From positions 1-47,639 of the forward strand of contig JAKAXA010000024.1 of the NCBI GenBank assembly GCA_021816775.1: a DNA stretch of 47,639 nucleotides. Reading direction: 5' to 3'. The position numbers and the translations under genes are program-made. Below the pieces are notes generated by a model, which made no database searches, was not told where the DNA came from, and was given only the letters and a program-made list of their open reading frames with translations. The DNA comes from Pseudomonadota bacterium. Its GTDB lineage: Bacteria; Pseudomonadota; Gammaproteobacteria; Steroidobacterales; Steroidobacteraceae. This document shows, in pieces, positions 36,508 to 47,639 of this stretch. Every line of letters starts with the position of its first letter. The stretch's first letter is position 1.

Positions 36508-37541
36508 GTCTCGACACCTTCCTTGAACGACGACGGCACCGGCGCGCGCGGGCGCAGGCAGCCGCGTGGCTCACGCGGATGAGCCGAGGTCTGACGCCGG
36601 GACGCCAGCGCGCGCTAGAGGGCTGGCTCGCAGACCCATTGAACTCAAAAGAATTCAGTGAGTTGCGTGCAGTTCTTGATATCGCCACGGAGCTCAAGGG
36701 CGGCTGGCGCGCGGCGCTCGTGGCCAGCGTGGCCGGCGAGCCGCGCCGCGCGCGCCTCGCCCGCGGCACGCTGTGGCTCGCGGGGGTGGCGGCGACGGCC
36801 GTGCTGGCCGCGGCGCTGGCCGCAGGCCTGTGGCTGTGGGACCTCGGCTACCTGCCGCACATGTATCGGACCGGCGTCGGGCAGATCGCCACGGTCGTGC
36901 TGCCCGATGGGAGCGTCGCCTACCTCAATACCAACACCCGGCTGCGCTGGGTGGGCAGCCCCTCGAACCGGCAGGTGCGGCTGCTGCGCGGGGAGGTGTT
37001 CTTCGAGGTCGTGCACGATCCGGCGCGCCCGTTCCGCATCCTGCTCGCCCACAGCGAGGTGCGCGTGCTCGGCACCCGCTTTGACGTCTACCGCAAGCGC
37101 GACGGCGATGTGCTCGTGACGGTCGTGAGCGGCACGGTCTCGGTGGAGGGCCTCGGCAACGGAACCCACGCGCCGCCCGCCTGGACGCGGCGCCTCACGG
37201 CCAACCAGCAGATCGAGTATTCCGCGCTCGGCCTGATCGGCGCCGTGCACCCGGCCCTTGCGGCGAACGTGATCCGCTGGCGCCAGGGCATCATCGAGAC
37301 GCGCGGGGAGCCTCTCTCGAGGTTCGTCAGCAATTTGAGCCGTTATACGCCGCAGCGCATCGTCATTGCCGACTCGCGCGCGGCGCACATGCGCATCGGC
37401 GGGGCGTTCAGCGTCCGAAACGTCAGCGCCACGCTTGATCGGATTGCCCGGATCGAGCCCATCACCGTCACTCGGGAGGGTGGGGAGCTCATTCTGGCGT
37501 ACCGCTCCGCGCGCCCAGGGGGGAGGGGTGTTCCCCGGTGA
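36504..37541 (+). CDS. FecR-like anti-sigma/sensor (second locus)
   Basis: 345 residues from a TTG start inside the sigma stop (TTGA). The DUF4880-like N-terminus ([22 protein letters not shown]) is cytoplasmic. A membrane helix spans about residues 91-112 ([20 protein letters not shown]). The periplasmic FecR domain holds [20 protein letters not shown] and [20 protein letters not shown], and a C-terminal STN-interacting region follows. With the receptor and sigma factor it makes a complete surface-signalling trio beside a dead biosynthetic locus. Confidence 0.9.
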   Translation: MSLDTFLERRRHRRARAQAAAWLTRMSRGLTPGRQRALEGWLADPLNSKEFSELRAVLDIATELKGGWRAALVASVAGEPRRARLARGTLWLAGVAATAVLAAALAAGLWLWDLGYLPHMYRTGVGQIATVVLPDGSVAYLNTNTRLRWVGSPSNRQVRLLRGEVFFEVVHDPARPFRILLAHSEVRVLGTRFDVYRKRDGDVLVTVVSGTVSVEGLGNGTHAPPAWTRRLTANQQIEYSALGLIGAVHPALAANVIRWRQGIIETRGEPLSRFVSNLSRYTPQRIVIADSRAAHMRIGGAFSVRNVSATLDRIARIEPITVTREGGELILAYRSARPGGRGVPR

Positions 37542-37596
37542 TCGTGCGCGGATCGGATTGTTCCTTGGACCATTAAGACCTAGAGAGGACCAGCAG

Positions 37597-37827
37597 ATGC
37601 TCATTCTTACCAGGCGAGTCGGCGAGACCGTGATGATCGGGGACGAGGTGACCATTACGGTGCTCGGCGTCAAGGGCAACCAGGTGCGCATCGGCATCAA
37701 TGCGCCGAAGCACATCGCGGTGCACCGCGAGGAGATCTACGAGCGGATCAAGCGCGAGCAGCGTGCGGCGGCGGGCAACGGCGAGGCGCCGAAGCCGGTG
37801 CCGAGCTTCGCGCCGCCCGGCGTCTGA
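37597..37827 (+). CDS. csrA: Carbon storage regulator, RNA-binding
   Basis: 76 residues starting [20 protein letters not shown], the invariant CsrA/RsmA opening; [20 protein letters not shown] completes the RNA-binding dimer core. The Pro-rich tail (residues 58-76) is longer than usual but not conserved. CsrA binds GGA in mRNA leaders and controls carbon use, motility and biofilm. It lies 55 bases after fecR with AGAGAGGA upstream of its ATG. Confidence 0.97.
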   Translation: MLILTRRVGETVMIGDEVTITVLGVKGNQVRIGINAPKHIAVHREEIYERIKREQRAAAGNGEAPKPVPSFAPPGV

Positions 37828-37904
37828 GCCCACTCGCCGCCTCCGGCGCGCGGCCAGCACGCGCGCCCCGGCTCACCGGCGGCTCCATTCGTTCCTGCAG
37901 CAAC

Positions 37905-37932
37905 GCGGCCGCGGCCACCGGGCCGCGGCCGC
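37905..37932. repeat. GC-rich perfect inverted repeat after csrA
   Basis: Two 12-base arms (GCGGCCGCGGCC and complement) around ACCG. No T-tract follows, so it is not a canonical intrinsic terminator, but it may end or protect the csrA transcript. The 198-base gap holds nothing else. Confidence 0.5.
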
Positions 37933-38025
37933 GCCGGCGTGTGGCCGCCTGCAGGTGCAACACGGTATCCGCAGTGCTACACTCCGAAAAATTAAGTAAA
38001 AACAAGGGTTCTCCCCGCCGACCGC

Positions 38026-39054
38026 ATGCGCTACCAGCAATCGAGGGAAGAGAGCGCCGAGATTCTTCGGCGGGCGCTGCAGTTGATGTCGCCGCACGAG
38101 ATCGGGTATCACCCGGTGAGCTACGCCGTCTGGTATGAGCACGCCGGGGGGCTCAATCCCCCGCTCACCCAGGAGCTTCAGAAGCTGCTCGCGGCCGCAG
38201 CCCCGCTCAACGATGCCGAGATCTGCCGCCTGCACGCCCTGCACATCGCCGCGCGCGATGTCGAGATGTTCGAGCTCGCGCAGCGCGAGCTGCGCGAGCT
38301 GATCGGCCGCACCGAGCGGGATACGGCCGAGGCCGAGGGCACTGTGCAGCGCTTCACCGAGGCGCTCGAGAGCGCCACCGGGCAGCTCGCCTCGCGCCAG
38401 ATCGAGGCCGTGCGCGCGCTCATCGGAGCGCTCATCTGGCAGGCCGAGCAGGTGCAAGCGACGCTGCGTGGTCTGCACGCGCAGCTCGCCAAGCAGCGCG
38501 AGGAGGTGTTCGGGGTCCTCGATCGGCTCGAGCGGGCACAGACCGAGCCGCTGCGCGATCCGCTCACCGGGCTCGCCAATCTCAGCGGCTTTCGCCGCGC
38601 CTTCGAGGGCCAGGAGGATGCGGCCGATTTCACGCAGGTGGTGCTGCTCGCCGTGGACGTCGATTACTTCAAGCGCATCAACGACACCCACGGGCACGTG
38701 GTCGGTGACAAGGTGCTGATGAAGGTGGCCAAGATCCTGCGCGAGACGCTCGCGAGCGAGGATGTCGCCGCGCGCGTCGGCGGCGATGAGTTCGTGGTGC
38801 TGCTGCGCGGCAAGCCGCTCAGCCATGCCGCCGCCCTCGGCGAGCGGATCCGCTCCTCGGCCCAGAGGAGTCTCATCGTGCATCCCGACGGGAAGCAGTT
38901 CGCCGGCGAGGTGACGTTGTCGATCGGGGCGGCGAGCGGCCGCGCCGGCGACACGCTCGAGACGCTGCGCCACCGCGCCGATGCGGCGCTCTATGACGCC
39001 AAGGCCGCCGGACGCAACCGCGTCTCGCTCGCCGGGGAACTCACCAAGCGCTGA
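38026..39054 (+). CDS. GGDEF diguanylate cyclase
   Basis: 342 residues. An N-terminal helical region (1-170) of unknown family includes long acidic coiled stretches (LAQRELRELIGRTERDTAEA). The GGDEF domain at about 178-335 has DVDYFKRINDTHGHVVGDKV and the intact active loop VGGDEFVVLL. The product is c-di-GMP. The RxxD inhibitory site expected upstream of GGDEF is absent (ASED), so product inhibition there is unlikely. No membrane segment or signal peptide, so it is cytoplasmic. It stands between csrA and sdaA without operon partners. Confidence 0.92.
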   Translation: MRYQQSREESAEILRRALQLMSPHEIGYHPVSYAVWYEHAGGLNPPLTQELQKLLAAAAPLNDAEICRLHALHIAARDVEMFELAQRELRELIGRTERDTAEAEGTVQRFTEALESATGQLASRQIEAVRALIGALIWQAEQVQATLRGLHAQLAKQREEVFGVLDRLERAQTEPLRDPLTGLANLSGFRRAFEGQEDAADFTQVVLLAVDVDYFKRINDTHGHVVGDKVLMKVAKILRETLASEDVAARVGGDEFVVLLRGKPLSHAAALGERIRSSAQRSLIVHPDGKQFAGEVTLSIGAASGRAGDTLETLRHRADAALYDAKAAGRNRVSLAGELTKR

Positions 39055-39058
39055 GCGC

Positions 39059-40423
39059 TCAGCACTCCGTGACGTTCACTGCAAGCCCTCCCTGGGAGGT
39101 CTCCTTGTAGATCGTCGACATGTCCGCGCCCGTCTGGCGCATGGTGACGATCACGTGGTCGAGGGAGACTTTGTGGCTGCCGTCGCCGCGCATCGAGAGG
39201 CGCGCGGCGTTGATCGCCTTCACCGCGCCCATGGCGTTGCGCTCGATGCACGGGATCTGCACCAGCCCCCCGACCGGGTCGCAGGTGAGCCCGAGGTTGT
39301 GCTCCATGCCGATCTCGGCGGCGTTCTCGATCTGCTCGTTGCTGCCCTGCAGCGCGGCCACCAGGCCGCCGGCGGCCATGGAGCACGCCACGCCCACCTC
39401 GCCCTGGCAGCCCATCTCGGCACCCGAGATCGAGGCGTTCTGCTTGTAGAGCATGCCGATGGCCGCGGCGCTGAGCAGGAAGCGCAGCACCCCATCGTCG
39501 CTCGCGCCGGGCTCGAAGCGCCGGTAGTAATGCAGCACCGCCGGCACGATGCCCGCCGCGCCGTTGGTCGGTGCGGTCACTACCCGCCCGCCGGCGGCGT
39601 TCTCCTCGTTCACCGCCAGCGCGAAGGCATCCACCCAGTCGAGCGCCTCGAGCGGGCGGGACAAGCCGCTCTCGGTGAGCTGGCGGTAGAGCTTCGGGGC
39701 GCGCCGGCGCACCTTCAGCGGCCCGGGCAGCACGCCGTTCTGGCGAAAGCCGCGCTCGGCGCACGCCTGCATCACTTCCCAGATGCGCATCACGCCGGCG
39801 CGCACGCTCGCCTCGCTCGCCCAGGCGCACTCGTTGGCGAGCACCAGCTCGAAGATCTCCAGCCCGTTTTCCCGGCACAGCGCGAGCAGCTCGCGCGCGC
39901 TCGAGAACGGGTACGGCGCGCCCGTCCGTGCGCTCGCCTCGCGCGCCTGGTCCTCGCCGGCGCGCACGATGAACCCGCCGCCGATGGAGTAGTACTCCTG
40001 CTCGCGAAGGGTGGCGCCGCCGGCGGTGGCGGTGAAGCGCATGCCGTTGGCGTGCTGGGGCAGCCGCTCGGTGCGCAGCAGCAGCAGGTGGCTGTTCTCG
40101 TCGAAGGGGATCTTGTGTCGTCCGAGCAGCTCGAGCGTGCCGCTCGAGCGGATGCGCTGCAGGGCAGGGCCGATCGCATCCGGGTCGACCGTCTCCGGCT
40201 CGGCGCCCGTCAGTCCCATGAGGACGGCCCGATCCGTGCCGTGCCCGAGACCGGTGAGCGCGAGCGATCCGTACAGGCGCACGGTGACCGATTCGACGGC
40301 ATCGAGCTGGCCATCGCGCTCGAGAGCGAGCAGGAACGCGCGCGCCGCGCGCATCGGCCCCATGGTGTGCGAGCTCGACGGTCCGATGCCGATCTTGAAC
40401 ACATCAAAGACACTGAGTGACAT
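39059..40423 (-). CDS. sdaA: L-serine ammonia-lyase, iron-sulfur type
   Basis: A 454-residue single-chain enzyme that turns L-serine into pyruvate and ammonia. It opens [20 protein letters not shown], the family signature that binds substrate. The alpha part contains [19 protein letters not shown] and the cluster cysteines in [20 protein letters not shown]. Length is normal. It converges on the GGDEF gene with four bases between stops. Confidence 0.96.
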   Translation of the reverse strand: MSLSVFDVFKIGIGPSSSHTMGPMRAARAFLLALERDGQLDAVESVTVRLYGSLALTGLGHGTDRAVLMGLTGAEPETVDPDAIGPALQRIRSSGTLELLGRHKIPFDENSHLLLLRTERLPQHANGMRFTATAGGATLREQEYYSIGGGFIVRAGEDQAREASARTGAPYPFSSARELLALCRENGLEIFELVLANECAWASEASVRAGVMRIWEVMQACAERGFRQNGVLPGPLKVRRRAPKLYRQLTESGLSRPLEALDWVDAFALAVNEENAAGGRVVTAPTNGAAGIVPAVLHYYRRFEPGASDDGVLRFLLSAAAIGMLYKQNASISGAEMGCQGEVGVACSMAAGGLVAALQGSNEQIENAAEIGMEHNLGLTCDPVGGLVQIPCIERNAMGAVKAINAARLSMRGDGSHKVSLDHVIVTMRQTGADMSTIYKETSQGGLAVNVTEC

Positions 40424-40511
40424 GCACTGAAACCTCTTGCCGCGCCGGCCGCAGCCGGCGCCCTTGTGTGTATTATCGACTGCCCGCCCGCGCGCGTCGC
40501 CGGGAGGGACC

Positions 40512-40919
40512 TCAGTCCCGCCCGCGCAGGCGGCGCAGGGCGCGCCGCTGGTGCTTGTCGGGACGCTCCTCGGGCCTGGGCGCGAGCGCCGCGGCGAGGC
40601 GCATGCGCTCGGCGAAGGCCTCGCGGCGCGAGCGGCTCGCCTCGCTCTCGAGATAGCAGCGCGCCGCCTCGGGGGCCGGCCCGCGCCGCGCCGGAATGGC
40701 CTGTACCGTGCATTCGAACTCCACCGCGCCGCGGACGAAGCGGACCCGATCGCCCGGGCGCACCGCGTGGGCCGGCTTGACCCGCGCGCCGTTGACGTGC
40801 ACACGCCCGCCGCTGACCGCCTCGGCGGCGAGCGAGCGCGACTTGAACAGGCGCACCCCGAAGAGCCACCGGTCGATGCGCGCCGCGCCGCCGCCTGAGG
40901 AGAGGGCCGGATCGCTCAT
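40512..40919 (-). CDS. hslR: Hsp15-like S4-domain RNA-binding protein
   Basis: 135 residues. The S4 domain is at about 14-75 ([20 protein letters not shown], then [20 protein letters not shown]), with a basic C-terminal tail typical of Hsp15. Hsp15 binds stalled 50S subunits carrying nascent tRNA after heat shock. It is divergent from the rimP operon and separated from it by 398 bases. Confidence 0.9.
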   Translation of the reverse strand: MSDPALSSGGGAARIDRWLFGVRLFKSRSLAAEAVSGGRVHVNGARVKPAHAVRPGDRVRFVRGAVEFECTVQAIPARRGPAPEAARCYLESEASRSRREAFAERMRLAAALAPRPEERPDKHQRRALRRLRGRD

Positions 40920-41018
40920 GGGGGGCTATGGTAGCGGCCGGCGCCGGGCGCGGCCCGAGTTCCCGCGCCGCGGGCGGCCGAGGGCGCCTGCGGGCCGCTC
41001 GCGCGCCGGTCAAAAACC

Positions 41019-41047
41019 TTCACGGCGCGGGCACTTCAGCGTACAAT
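41019..41047 (+). promoter_or_regulatory. Sigma-70 promoter of the rimP-nusA leader
   Basis: -35 TTCACG (41019-41024), a 17-base spacer and -10 TACAAT (41042-41047). Transcription would start near 41054 and read toward rimP through both terminators below. This is the only good promoter in the 398-base gap. Confidence 0.65.
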
Positions 41048-41129
41048 GCGCGCCTCCGCGGGCCTCGGCCGCGGGGAGCGGAGCGGCTACGCCCCCGGGG
41101 CGAGCGCTCCGACAGCTTGACAGCCTGAA

Positions 41130-41156
41130 AGCCCCCCGAGGGGCTTTTTGTTTTTT
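41130..41156 (+). terminator. Intrinsic terminator 1 in rimP leader
   Basis: Stem AGCCCC/GGGGCT with a four-base loop, then TTTTTGTTTTTT. It lies about 100 bases after the promoter and 160 before rimP. There is no gene between promoter and terminator, so it either ends a roughly 100-nt small RNA or acts as an attenuator. Confidence 0.8.
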
Positions 41157-41261
41157 GGGTGACTGGCAAAGCAGCGGCGCTCGCGCGCCGCCCGCGGACC
41201 GCTCGGGCGGCGCCGCGGCGCCGGCGCCTGAGGGGAGCGGCGGCCGGCGTGCGGCGGCCGG

Positions 41262-41290
41262 ACGGGCCGCGCGGCCCGTTTTGTTTTTTT
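41262..41290 (+). terminator. Intrinsic terminator 2 in rimP leader
   Basis: Stem ACGGGCC/GGCCCGT with loop GCGC, then TTTTGTTTTTTT, ending 27 bases before rimP ATG. No promoter is evident between it and the gene, so the operon must be read through it. Confidence 0.8.
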
Positions 41291-41317
41291 AAGACTCGGC
41301 AGGCGGGGATCGGATCG

Positions 41318-41770
41318 ATGTCGGCGACATTGCGAGAGCGGCTGATCGCCCTCATTGAGCCTCTGACCGGGCGGCTCGGCTACGAGCTGGTCGATCTGGA
41401 GCACAGCGCCGGGCGCGGCAGCGCCGTGGTGCGGCTCTACATCGATCGGGCGCAGGGCGTGGGGATCGAGGACTGCGAGCGCGTCAGCCGCGAGGTCTCG
41501 GCACTGCTTGACGTCGAGGATCCGATCCCGACGGCCTACACCCTCGAGGTGTCCTCGCCGGGGTTCGACCGGGTGTTGCGCACGCCCGAGCATTTCGCGC
41601 GCTTCGTGGGCGCGCGGGTGTTCGTCGAGCTGCGCGCTGCGCGCGAGGGCCGGCGGCGCTATACCGGCACGCTCCTTGGGGCGGACGAGTCGGGCGTCGA
41701 GCTCGAGGTCGACGGCATGCGCGTGGCGGTGCCGTACGAGGAGATGGCGAAGGCGAGACTGGCGGGTTGA
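41318..41770 (+). CDS. rimP: Ribosome maturation factor
   Basis: 150 residues with the two-domain RimP layout: LIEPLTGRLGYELVDLEHSA in the N-terminal domain, YTLEVSSPGFDRVLRTPEHF at its end, and the small Sm-like C-terminal domain (YTGTLLGADESGVELEVDGM). Acts in 30S assembly. ATG 41318 follows terminator 2 closely. First gene of the rimP-nusA-infB-rbfA-truB operon. Confidence 0.96.
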   Translation: MSATLRERLIALIEPLTGRLGYELVDLEHSAGRGSAVVRLYIDRAQGVGIEDCERVSREVSALLDVEDPIPTAYTLEVSSPGFDRVLRTPEHFARFVGARVFVELRAAREGRRRYTGTLLGADESGVELEVDGMRVAVPYEEMAKARLAG

Positions 41771-41813
41771 GTAAGGCGTGGCGCTGAAGGCGACAGTTGC
41801 AGAGGTGATAGTA

Positions 41814-43310
41814 GTGAACAAGGAAATCCTGATGGTTGTCGATGCCGTCTCGAACGAGAAGGGCGTCGACAAAGAAGTGATTTTCGAGGCGCTCGAGGCC
41901 GCGCTCGCCGCCGCCACGCGCCGTAAGCACGGCGAGGAGTGGGACGTGCGCGTGGCGATCGACCGCAAGAGCGGAGATTACGAGACGTTCCGCCGCTGGA
42001 AAGTCTTCGCCGACGACTCCACCGAGCTGCAGGCGCCCGATCGGGAGCTGCGCCTGGAGGATGCGCTCGATCTCGATCCGGGCGCCGTGGTCGAGGGGTT
42101 CGTCGAGCAGCCGATGGAGTCGGTCACCTTCGGGCGCATCGCCGCCCAGCAGGCCAAGCAGGTCATCGTGCAGAAGGTGCGCGAGGCCGAGCGCCAGCAG
42201 GTGGTCGATGCCTACCGCGACCGCGTCGGCACGCTCGTCAGCGGCGTCGTCAAGCGGGTCGACCGCAACGGCATCTACATCGATCTCGGCTCGAACGCCG
42301 AGGGCTTCGTGCCGCGCAGCGACATGATCCCGCGCGAGCAGGTCAAGGCGCAGGACCGCATCAAGGCGTTCCTGCGCGAGGTGCGCTCGGAGCTGCGCGG
42401 CCCGCAGTTGTTCCTCTCCCGTACGGCCCCGGAGTTTCTCATCGAGCTGTTCAAGCTCGAGGTGCCCGAGGTCGGGCAGGGCCTCATTCAGATCCTCGGC
42501 GCGGCGCGCGATCCGGGCGTGCGCGCCAAGATCGCCGTGCGCTCGAGCGATCCGCGCATCGACCCGGTCGGCGCCTGCGTCGGCATGCGCGGCTCGCGAG
42601 TGCAGGCGGTCTCGAACGAGATCGCGGGCGAGCGCGTCGACATCATTCCCTTCGACGAGAACCCGGCGCAGTTCGTCATCAACGCGATGTCTCCCGCGGA
42701 GGTCCTCTCCATCGTGGTCGACGAGGACGCGCACAGCATGGACATCGCGGTGGCCGAGGACAAACTGTCACAGGCGATCGGCCGCGGCGGGCAGAACATC
42801 CGCCTCGCGAGCCAGCTGACCGGCTGGGAGCTCAACGTGATGACCGAGTCGGACGCGGAGGCCAAGAGCGACTCGGAGGCCAAATCGCTGGTGCAGCTGT
42901 TCATGAAGCAGCTCGACGTCGATGAGGACGTGGCCACCATCCTCGCGCAGGAGGGCTTCTCGACGATCGAGGAGATCGCCTACGTGCCGCAGGGCGAGCT
43001 CGCCTCGATCGCGGAATTCGACGAGGAGATCGTCAAGGAGCTGCGCAATCGCGCCCGCGATGTGCTGCTGACGCAGGCGATCGCGAGCGAGGAGTCGCTC
43101 GAGCAGGCGATGCCGGCCGAGGATCTGCTGCTGCTCGAGGGCATGAGCCCGGATCTCGCGCTCGCGCTGGCGCGCCGCGGCGTGCGCACGCGCGAGGATC
43201 TCGCCGAGCAGTCGATTGACGATCTGAACGATATCGAGGGATTGGCGCCGGAAGAGGCGGGCAAGCTCATCATGACCGCGCGGGCTCACTGGTTCGCGCC
43301 CAGCCACTGA
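41814..43310 (+). CDS. nusA: Transcription elongation/termination factor
   Basis: 498 residues. The N-terminal RNA-polymerase-binding domain begins [20 protein letters not shown], so GTG 41814 with AGAGGTG upstream is chosen over longer readings. S1 ([18 protein letters not shown]), two KH domains (including [16 protein letters not shown]) and two C-terminal acidic repeats follow, as in gammaproteobacterial NusA. It regulates pausing, termination and antitermination, including plausibly at the two terminators in its own leader. Confidence 0.97.
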   Translation: MNKEILMVVDAVSNEKGVDKEVIFEALEAALAAATRRKHGEEWDVRVAIDRKSGDYETFRRWKVFADDSTELQAPDRELRLEDALDLDPGAVVEGFVEQPMESVTFGRIAAQQAKQVIVQKVREAERQQVVDAYRDRVGTLVSGVVKRVDRNGIYIDLGSNAEGFVPRSDMIPREQVKAQDRIKAFLREVRSELRGPQLFLSRTAPEFLIELFKLEVPEVGQGLIQILGAARDPGVRAKIAVRSSDPRIDPVGACVGMRGSRVQAVSNEIAGERVDIIPFDENPAQFVINAMSPAEVLSIVVDEDAHSMDIAVAEDKLSQAIGRGGQNIRLASQLTGWELNVMTESDAEAKSDSEAKSLVQLFMKQLDVDEDVATILAQEGFSTIEEIAYVPQGELASIAEFDEEIVKELRNRARDVLLTQAIASEESLEQAMPAEDLLLLEGMSPDLALALARRGVRTREDLAEQSIDDLNDIEGLAPEEAGKLIMTARAHWFAPSH

Positions 43311-43327
43311 CCGGGGGTTCAAGACAT

Positions 43328-45912
<2,585 letters not shown>

Positions 45913-45913
<1 letters not shown>

Positions 45914-46278
45914 TGACGGCCGCCGCTGCCCGAGTCCGCAAGATCGAGTCACAGCTGCAGCGCGTGATAGCGGAGCTGATCGCCCGCGAGGTCAAGGACC
46001 CGCGGGTCGGCAGCGTCACGGTCACGGCGGTGCGGCTGTCGGCCGACATGGGTGTGGCCCGGATTTACGTGGCGCCGTTCGCCTCCCGGCACGATCCCGG
46101 GGAGGTGCTGCAGGGCCTCACGCACGCCGGGGGATTCCTGCGCGGCCAGGTCGGGCGGCAGCTCGGCTTGAGGCACGCGCCGCGGCTCGAGTTCGCCCTC
46201 GATGACAGCGCCGAGAAGGCCGCGCGCCTGACCGGCCTCATCGATCGGGCCCGGGCCGAGGATCAGGCCAAGCACTGA
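45913..46278 (+). CDS. rbfA: Ribosome-binding factor A
   Basis: 121 residues of KH-like fold: ARVRKIESQLQRVIAELIAR, then VKDPRVGSVTVTAVRLSADM and the closing APRLEFALDDS. Needed for 16S 5'-end processing and cold growth. ATG overlaps the infB stop by one base, so translation is coupled; truB follows 4 bases later. Confidence 0.96.
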
Positions 46279-46282
46279 GCCG

Positions 46283-47176
46283 ATGGCGACCGGCATCGTG
46301 CTGCTCGACAAGCCCGCGGGGCTCTCCTCGAATGCCGCGCTGCAGCGCGTGCGGCGCCTCTGCGGGGCGGGCAAGGCCGGCCATGCCGGCAGCCTCGATC
46401 CGCTCGCCACCGGGATGCTGCCGGTGTGCCTCGAAGAGGCGACCAAGATCGCCGGCGAGATCCTCTCGAGCCGCAAGCGCTACCGCTTCACTCTCGAGCT
46501 CGGGACGCGCACCGCGACGGGCGATACCGAAGGTGCGGTGCTCGAGCGTTGCGCCGTCCCCGCGCTCGCGCCGGAGTCGATCGAGGCGGCGCTCGAGCGC
46601 CTGCGCGGCCCGGGGCAGCAGGTGCCGCCGATGTTCTCCGCGTTGAAGCGCGGCGGGCGGCCGCTCTATGAGCTGGCCCGCGCCGGCGTGTCCGTCGAGC
46701 GCGAGCCGCGCGCGATCGAGCTGTACGAGCTGACGCTGCTTGCGCGCGACGGCGAGCGGCTCGAGCTCGCCACCGTGTGCTCCAAGGGGACTTACGTGCG
46801 CGTGCTGGCGGAGGACATCGCCCGCGCGCTCGGCACCTGCGGGCACGTCACGGCGCTGCGGCGCGAATGGGTGGCACCGTTCGAGCGCGAGCCGATGCAC
46901 ACGCTCGAGGCGATCGAGCGCGCCTGCGCGGCGGGGGCCTTGGGCGAGCTCACGCTCCCGGCGGACCGACCGCTCGAGCACCTGCCGGCGGTACGGCTCG
47001 ATGCCGAGCGCGCCGGGCGGGTGCGCCATGGACAGGCCGTGCCGGCGGCAGGCGCTGCGGCCGGCAAGGCGCGGCTCTACGATGAGTGCGGCGCATTCAT
47101 GGGCATCGGGGAGCTGGCGGCGGGGCAGGTGCGGCCGCGGCGGCTCCTCCACTCGCCGGCCGCAGCGCTGCCCTGA
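46283..47176 (+). CDS. truB: tRNA pseudouridine-55 synthase
   Basis: 297 residues. VLLDKPAGLSSNAALQRVRR opens the fold and the catalytic Asp lies in HAGSLDPLATGML (about residue 39). The C-terminal PUA-like part ends RPRRLLHSP. It makes the T-loop pseudouridine of tRNAs. Last gene of the operon in this window; rpsO, the usual next gene, is not here. Confidence 0.96.
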   Translation: MATGIVLLDKPAGLSSNAALQRVRRLCGAGKAGHAGSLDPLATGMLPVCLEEATKIAGEILSSRKRYRFTLELGTRTATGDTEGAVLERCAVPALAPESIEAALERLRGPGQQVPPMFSALKRGGRPLYELARAGVSVEREPRAIELYELTLLARDGERLELATVCSKGTYVRVLAEDIARALGTCGHVTALRREWVAPFEREPMHTLEAIERACAAGALGELTLPADRPLEHLPAVRLDAERAGRVRHGQAVPAAGAAAGKARLYDECGAFMGIGELAAGQVRPRRLLHSPAAALP

Positions 47177-47228
47177 CGGGCGCCGCCAAGAGGCGGCCCC
47201 GCCCGGTGGCGGCGCCCGGCGCGCCGCG

Positions 47229-47483
47229 TTACGGCCCGCCCGTGGCGGTGACCGACGGGTCCAGCGCCTGCAGCGCCCGCGCCAGATTGAGATGGCCGGT
47301 CTGCTGCAGATCCTGCTGGCTGTACGTGCGCCCGAAGGGCGGGCACGCGTCGGGCTTGAGATGCCCCGCGCTGCGGGGGCACGCGGCCGCGCGGGCGGTC
47401 GTGGGTCCTTTCGGCGCGGGCAGGCTCGAGCACCCCGCCAGGGCGATCGCGCTGCCGAGGACGATGAGAAGCGATCGAATCAT
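47229..47483 (-). CDS. Small lipoprotein with receptor-plug-like segment
   Basis: 84 residues with signal peptide and lipobox LAGC. After a Pro/Ala linker with two Cys it reads TYSQQDLQQTGHLNLARALQ and ALDPSVT. This resembles the first part of TonB-receptor plug domains (YSxEDLxxTGxxNLAEALR..PSV). No barrel follows. Function unknown; it could mimic or regulate a receptor, or the likeness may be fortuitous. It converges on truB. Confidence 0.6.
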   Translation of the reverse strand: MIRSLLIVLGSAIALAGCSSLPAPKGPTTARAAACPRSAGHLKPDACPPFGRTYSQQDLQQTGHLNLARALQALDPSVTATGGP

Positions 47484-47502
47484 GGCGCACGCAGCATACT
47501 CC

Positions 47503-47516
47503 AGGGACGTAAACAG
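47503..47516. repeat. AGGGACG motif near window end
   Basis: AGGGACGTAAACAG shares its first seven bases with the repeats at 27.79 kb, in the same plus-strand sense. It may be the start of a transposase-associated end reaching beyond the window. Nothing else is recognised from 47484 to 47639. Confidence 0.2.
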
Positions 47517-47639
47517 TCTTTTCCAATTCAGGTATGAGCCTGGAGCAGGGGGCTGGGGGCTCCTGAGGCGGTGGATCGGGTGGATCGATCGATTGTCTTA
47601 GCTGGGCCAAAATCTTACCTCACCAGGGAGGCGCGGGGC

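Overview
The window is GC-rich, protein-dense chromosomal DNA from a Gram-negative proteobacterium. It is most likely a gammaproteobacterium near the Xanthomonadales/Nevskiales/Steroidobacter lineages. This rests on the TonB-dependent receptors with FecI/FecR regulators, SIS-type NagB-II, NagR/NagQ-like GntR regulator, Hsp15, CsrA and the rimP-nusA-infB-rbfA-truB order. No rRNA, plasmid origin or CRISPR array was seen. The genus assignment is inference.

Layout. 1-2.1 kb: an AbrB-type antitoxin/Doc toxin pair beside an initiator tRNA-Met gene. A 13-bp copy of the tRNA 3' end lies on the far side of the pair, so it may be the remnant of a small integrated element. A HIT hydrolase and a class III alcohol dehydrogenase fragment follow. 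2.1-5.5 kb: two surface lipoproteins (DUF4382-like and DUF4397-like). 5.6-17.5 kb: a chitin/GlcNAc utilisation locus. It has nagA, nagB-II and a GntR regulator on one side, and a TonB receptor, GH18 chitinase, IIA-HPr-EI PTS fusion and nagE on the other. Matching 18-bp operator-like sites lie in the divergent promoter region.

17.9-27.4 kb: an apparently complete lasso-peptide locus of the isopeptidase-containing type known from astexin/caulosegnin/benenodin clusters. ECF sigma, FecR, TonB receptor and an S9-type isopeptidase run rightward. Lasso cyclase (C), fused RRE/protease (B) and a 30-residue precursor (A) converge from the right. The predicted core is GLKADTIESNGEVGVQQR with a Gly1-Glu8 ring, behind an unusually short 12-residue leader.

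27.4-37.5 kb: a second, decaying lasso locus. After a 21-bp-period repeat array come a transposase-derived protein that has lost its HUH motif, a translationally coupled ABC exporter, a frameshifted B pseudogene, a C pseudogene with about 360 codons deleted, and then an intact TonB receptor, ECF sigma factor and FecR. Between receptor and sigma factor, on the opposite strand, is a 48-codon gene. Its C-terminus looks like a xanthomonin-type lasso core with Gln where the ring-closing acid should be. The second locus thus seems to have lost synthesis while keeping uptake and sensing.

37.6-47.6 kb: housekeeping genes. These are csrA, a GGDEF cyclase, sdaA, hslR and the rimP-nusA-infB-rbfA-truB operon, whose leader has a promoter and two consecutive intrinsic terminators, followed by a small lipoprotein with a receptor-plug-like motif. 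All calls come from reading the sequence; no database search was run.
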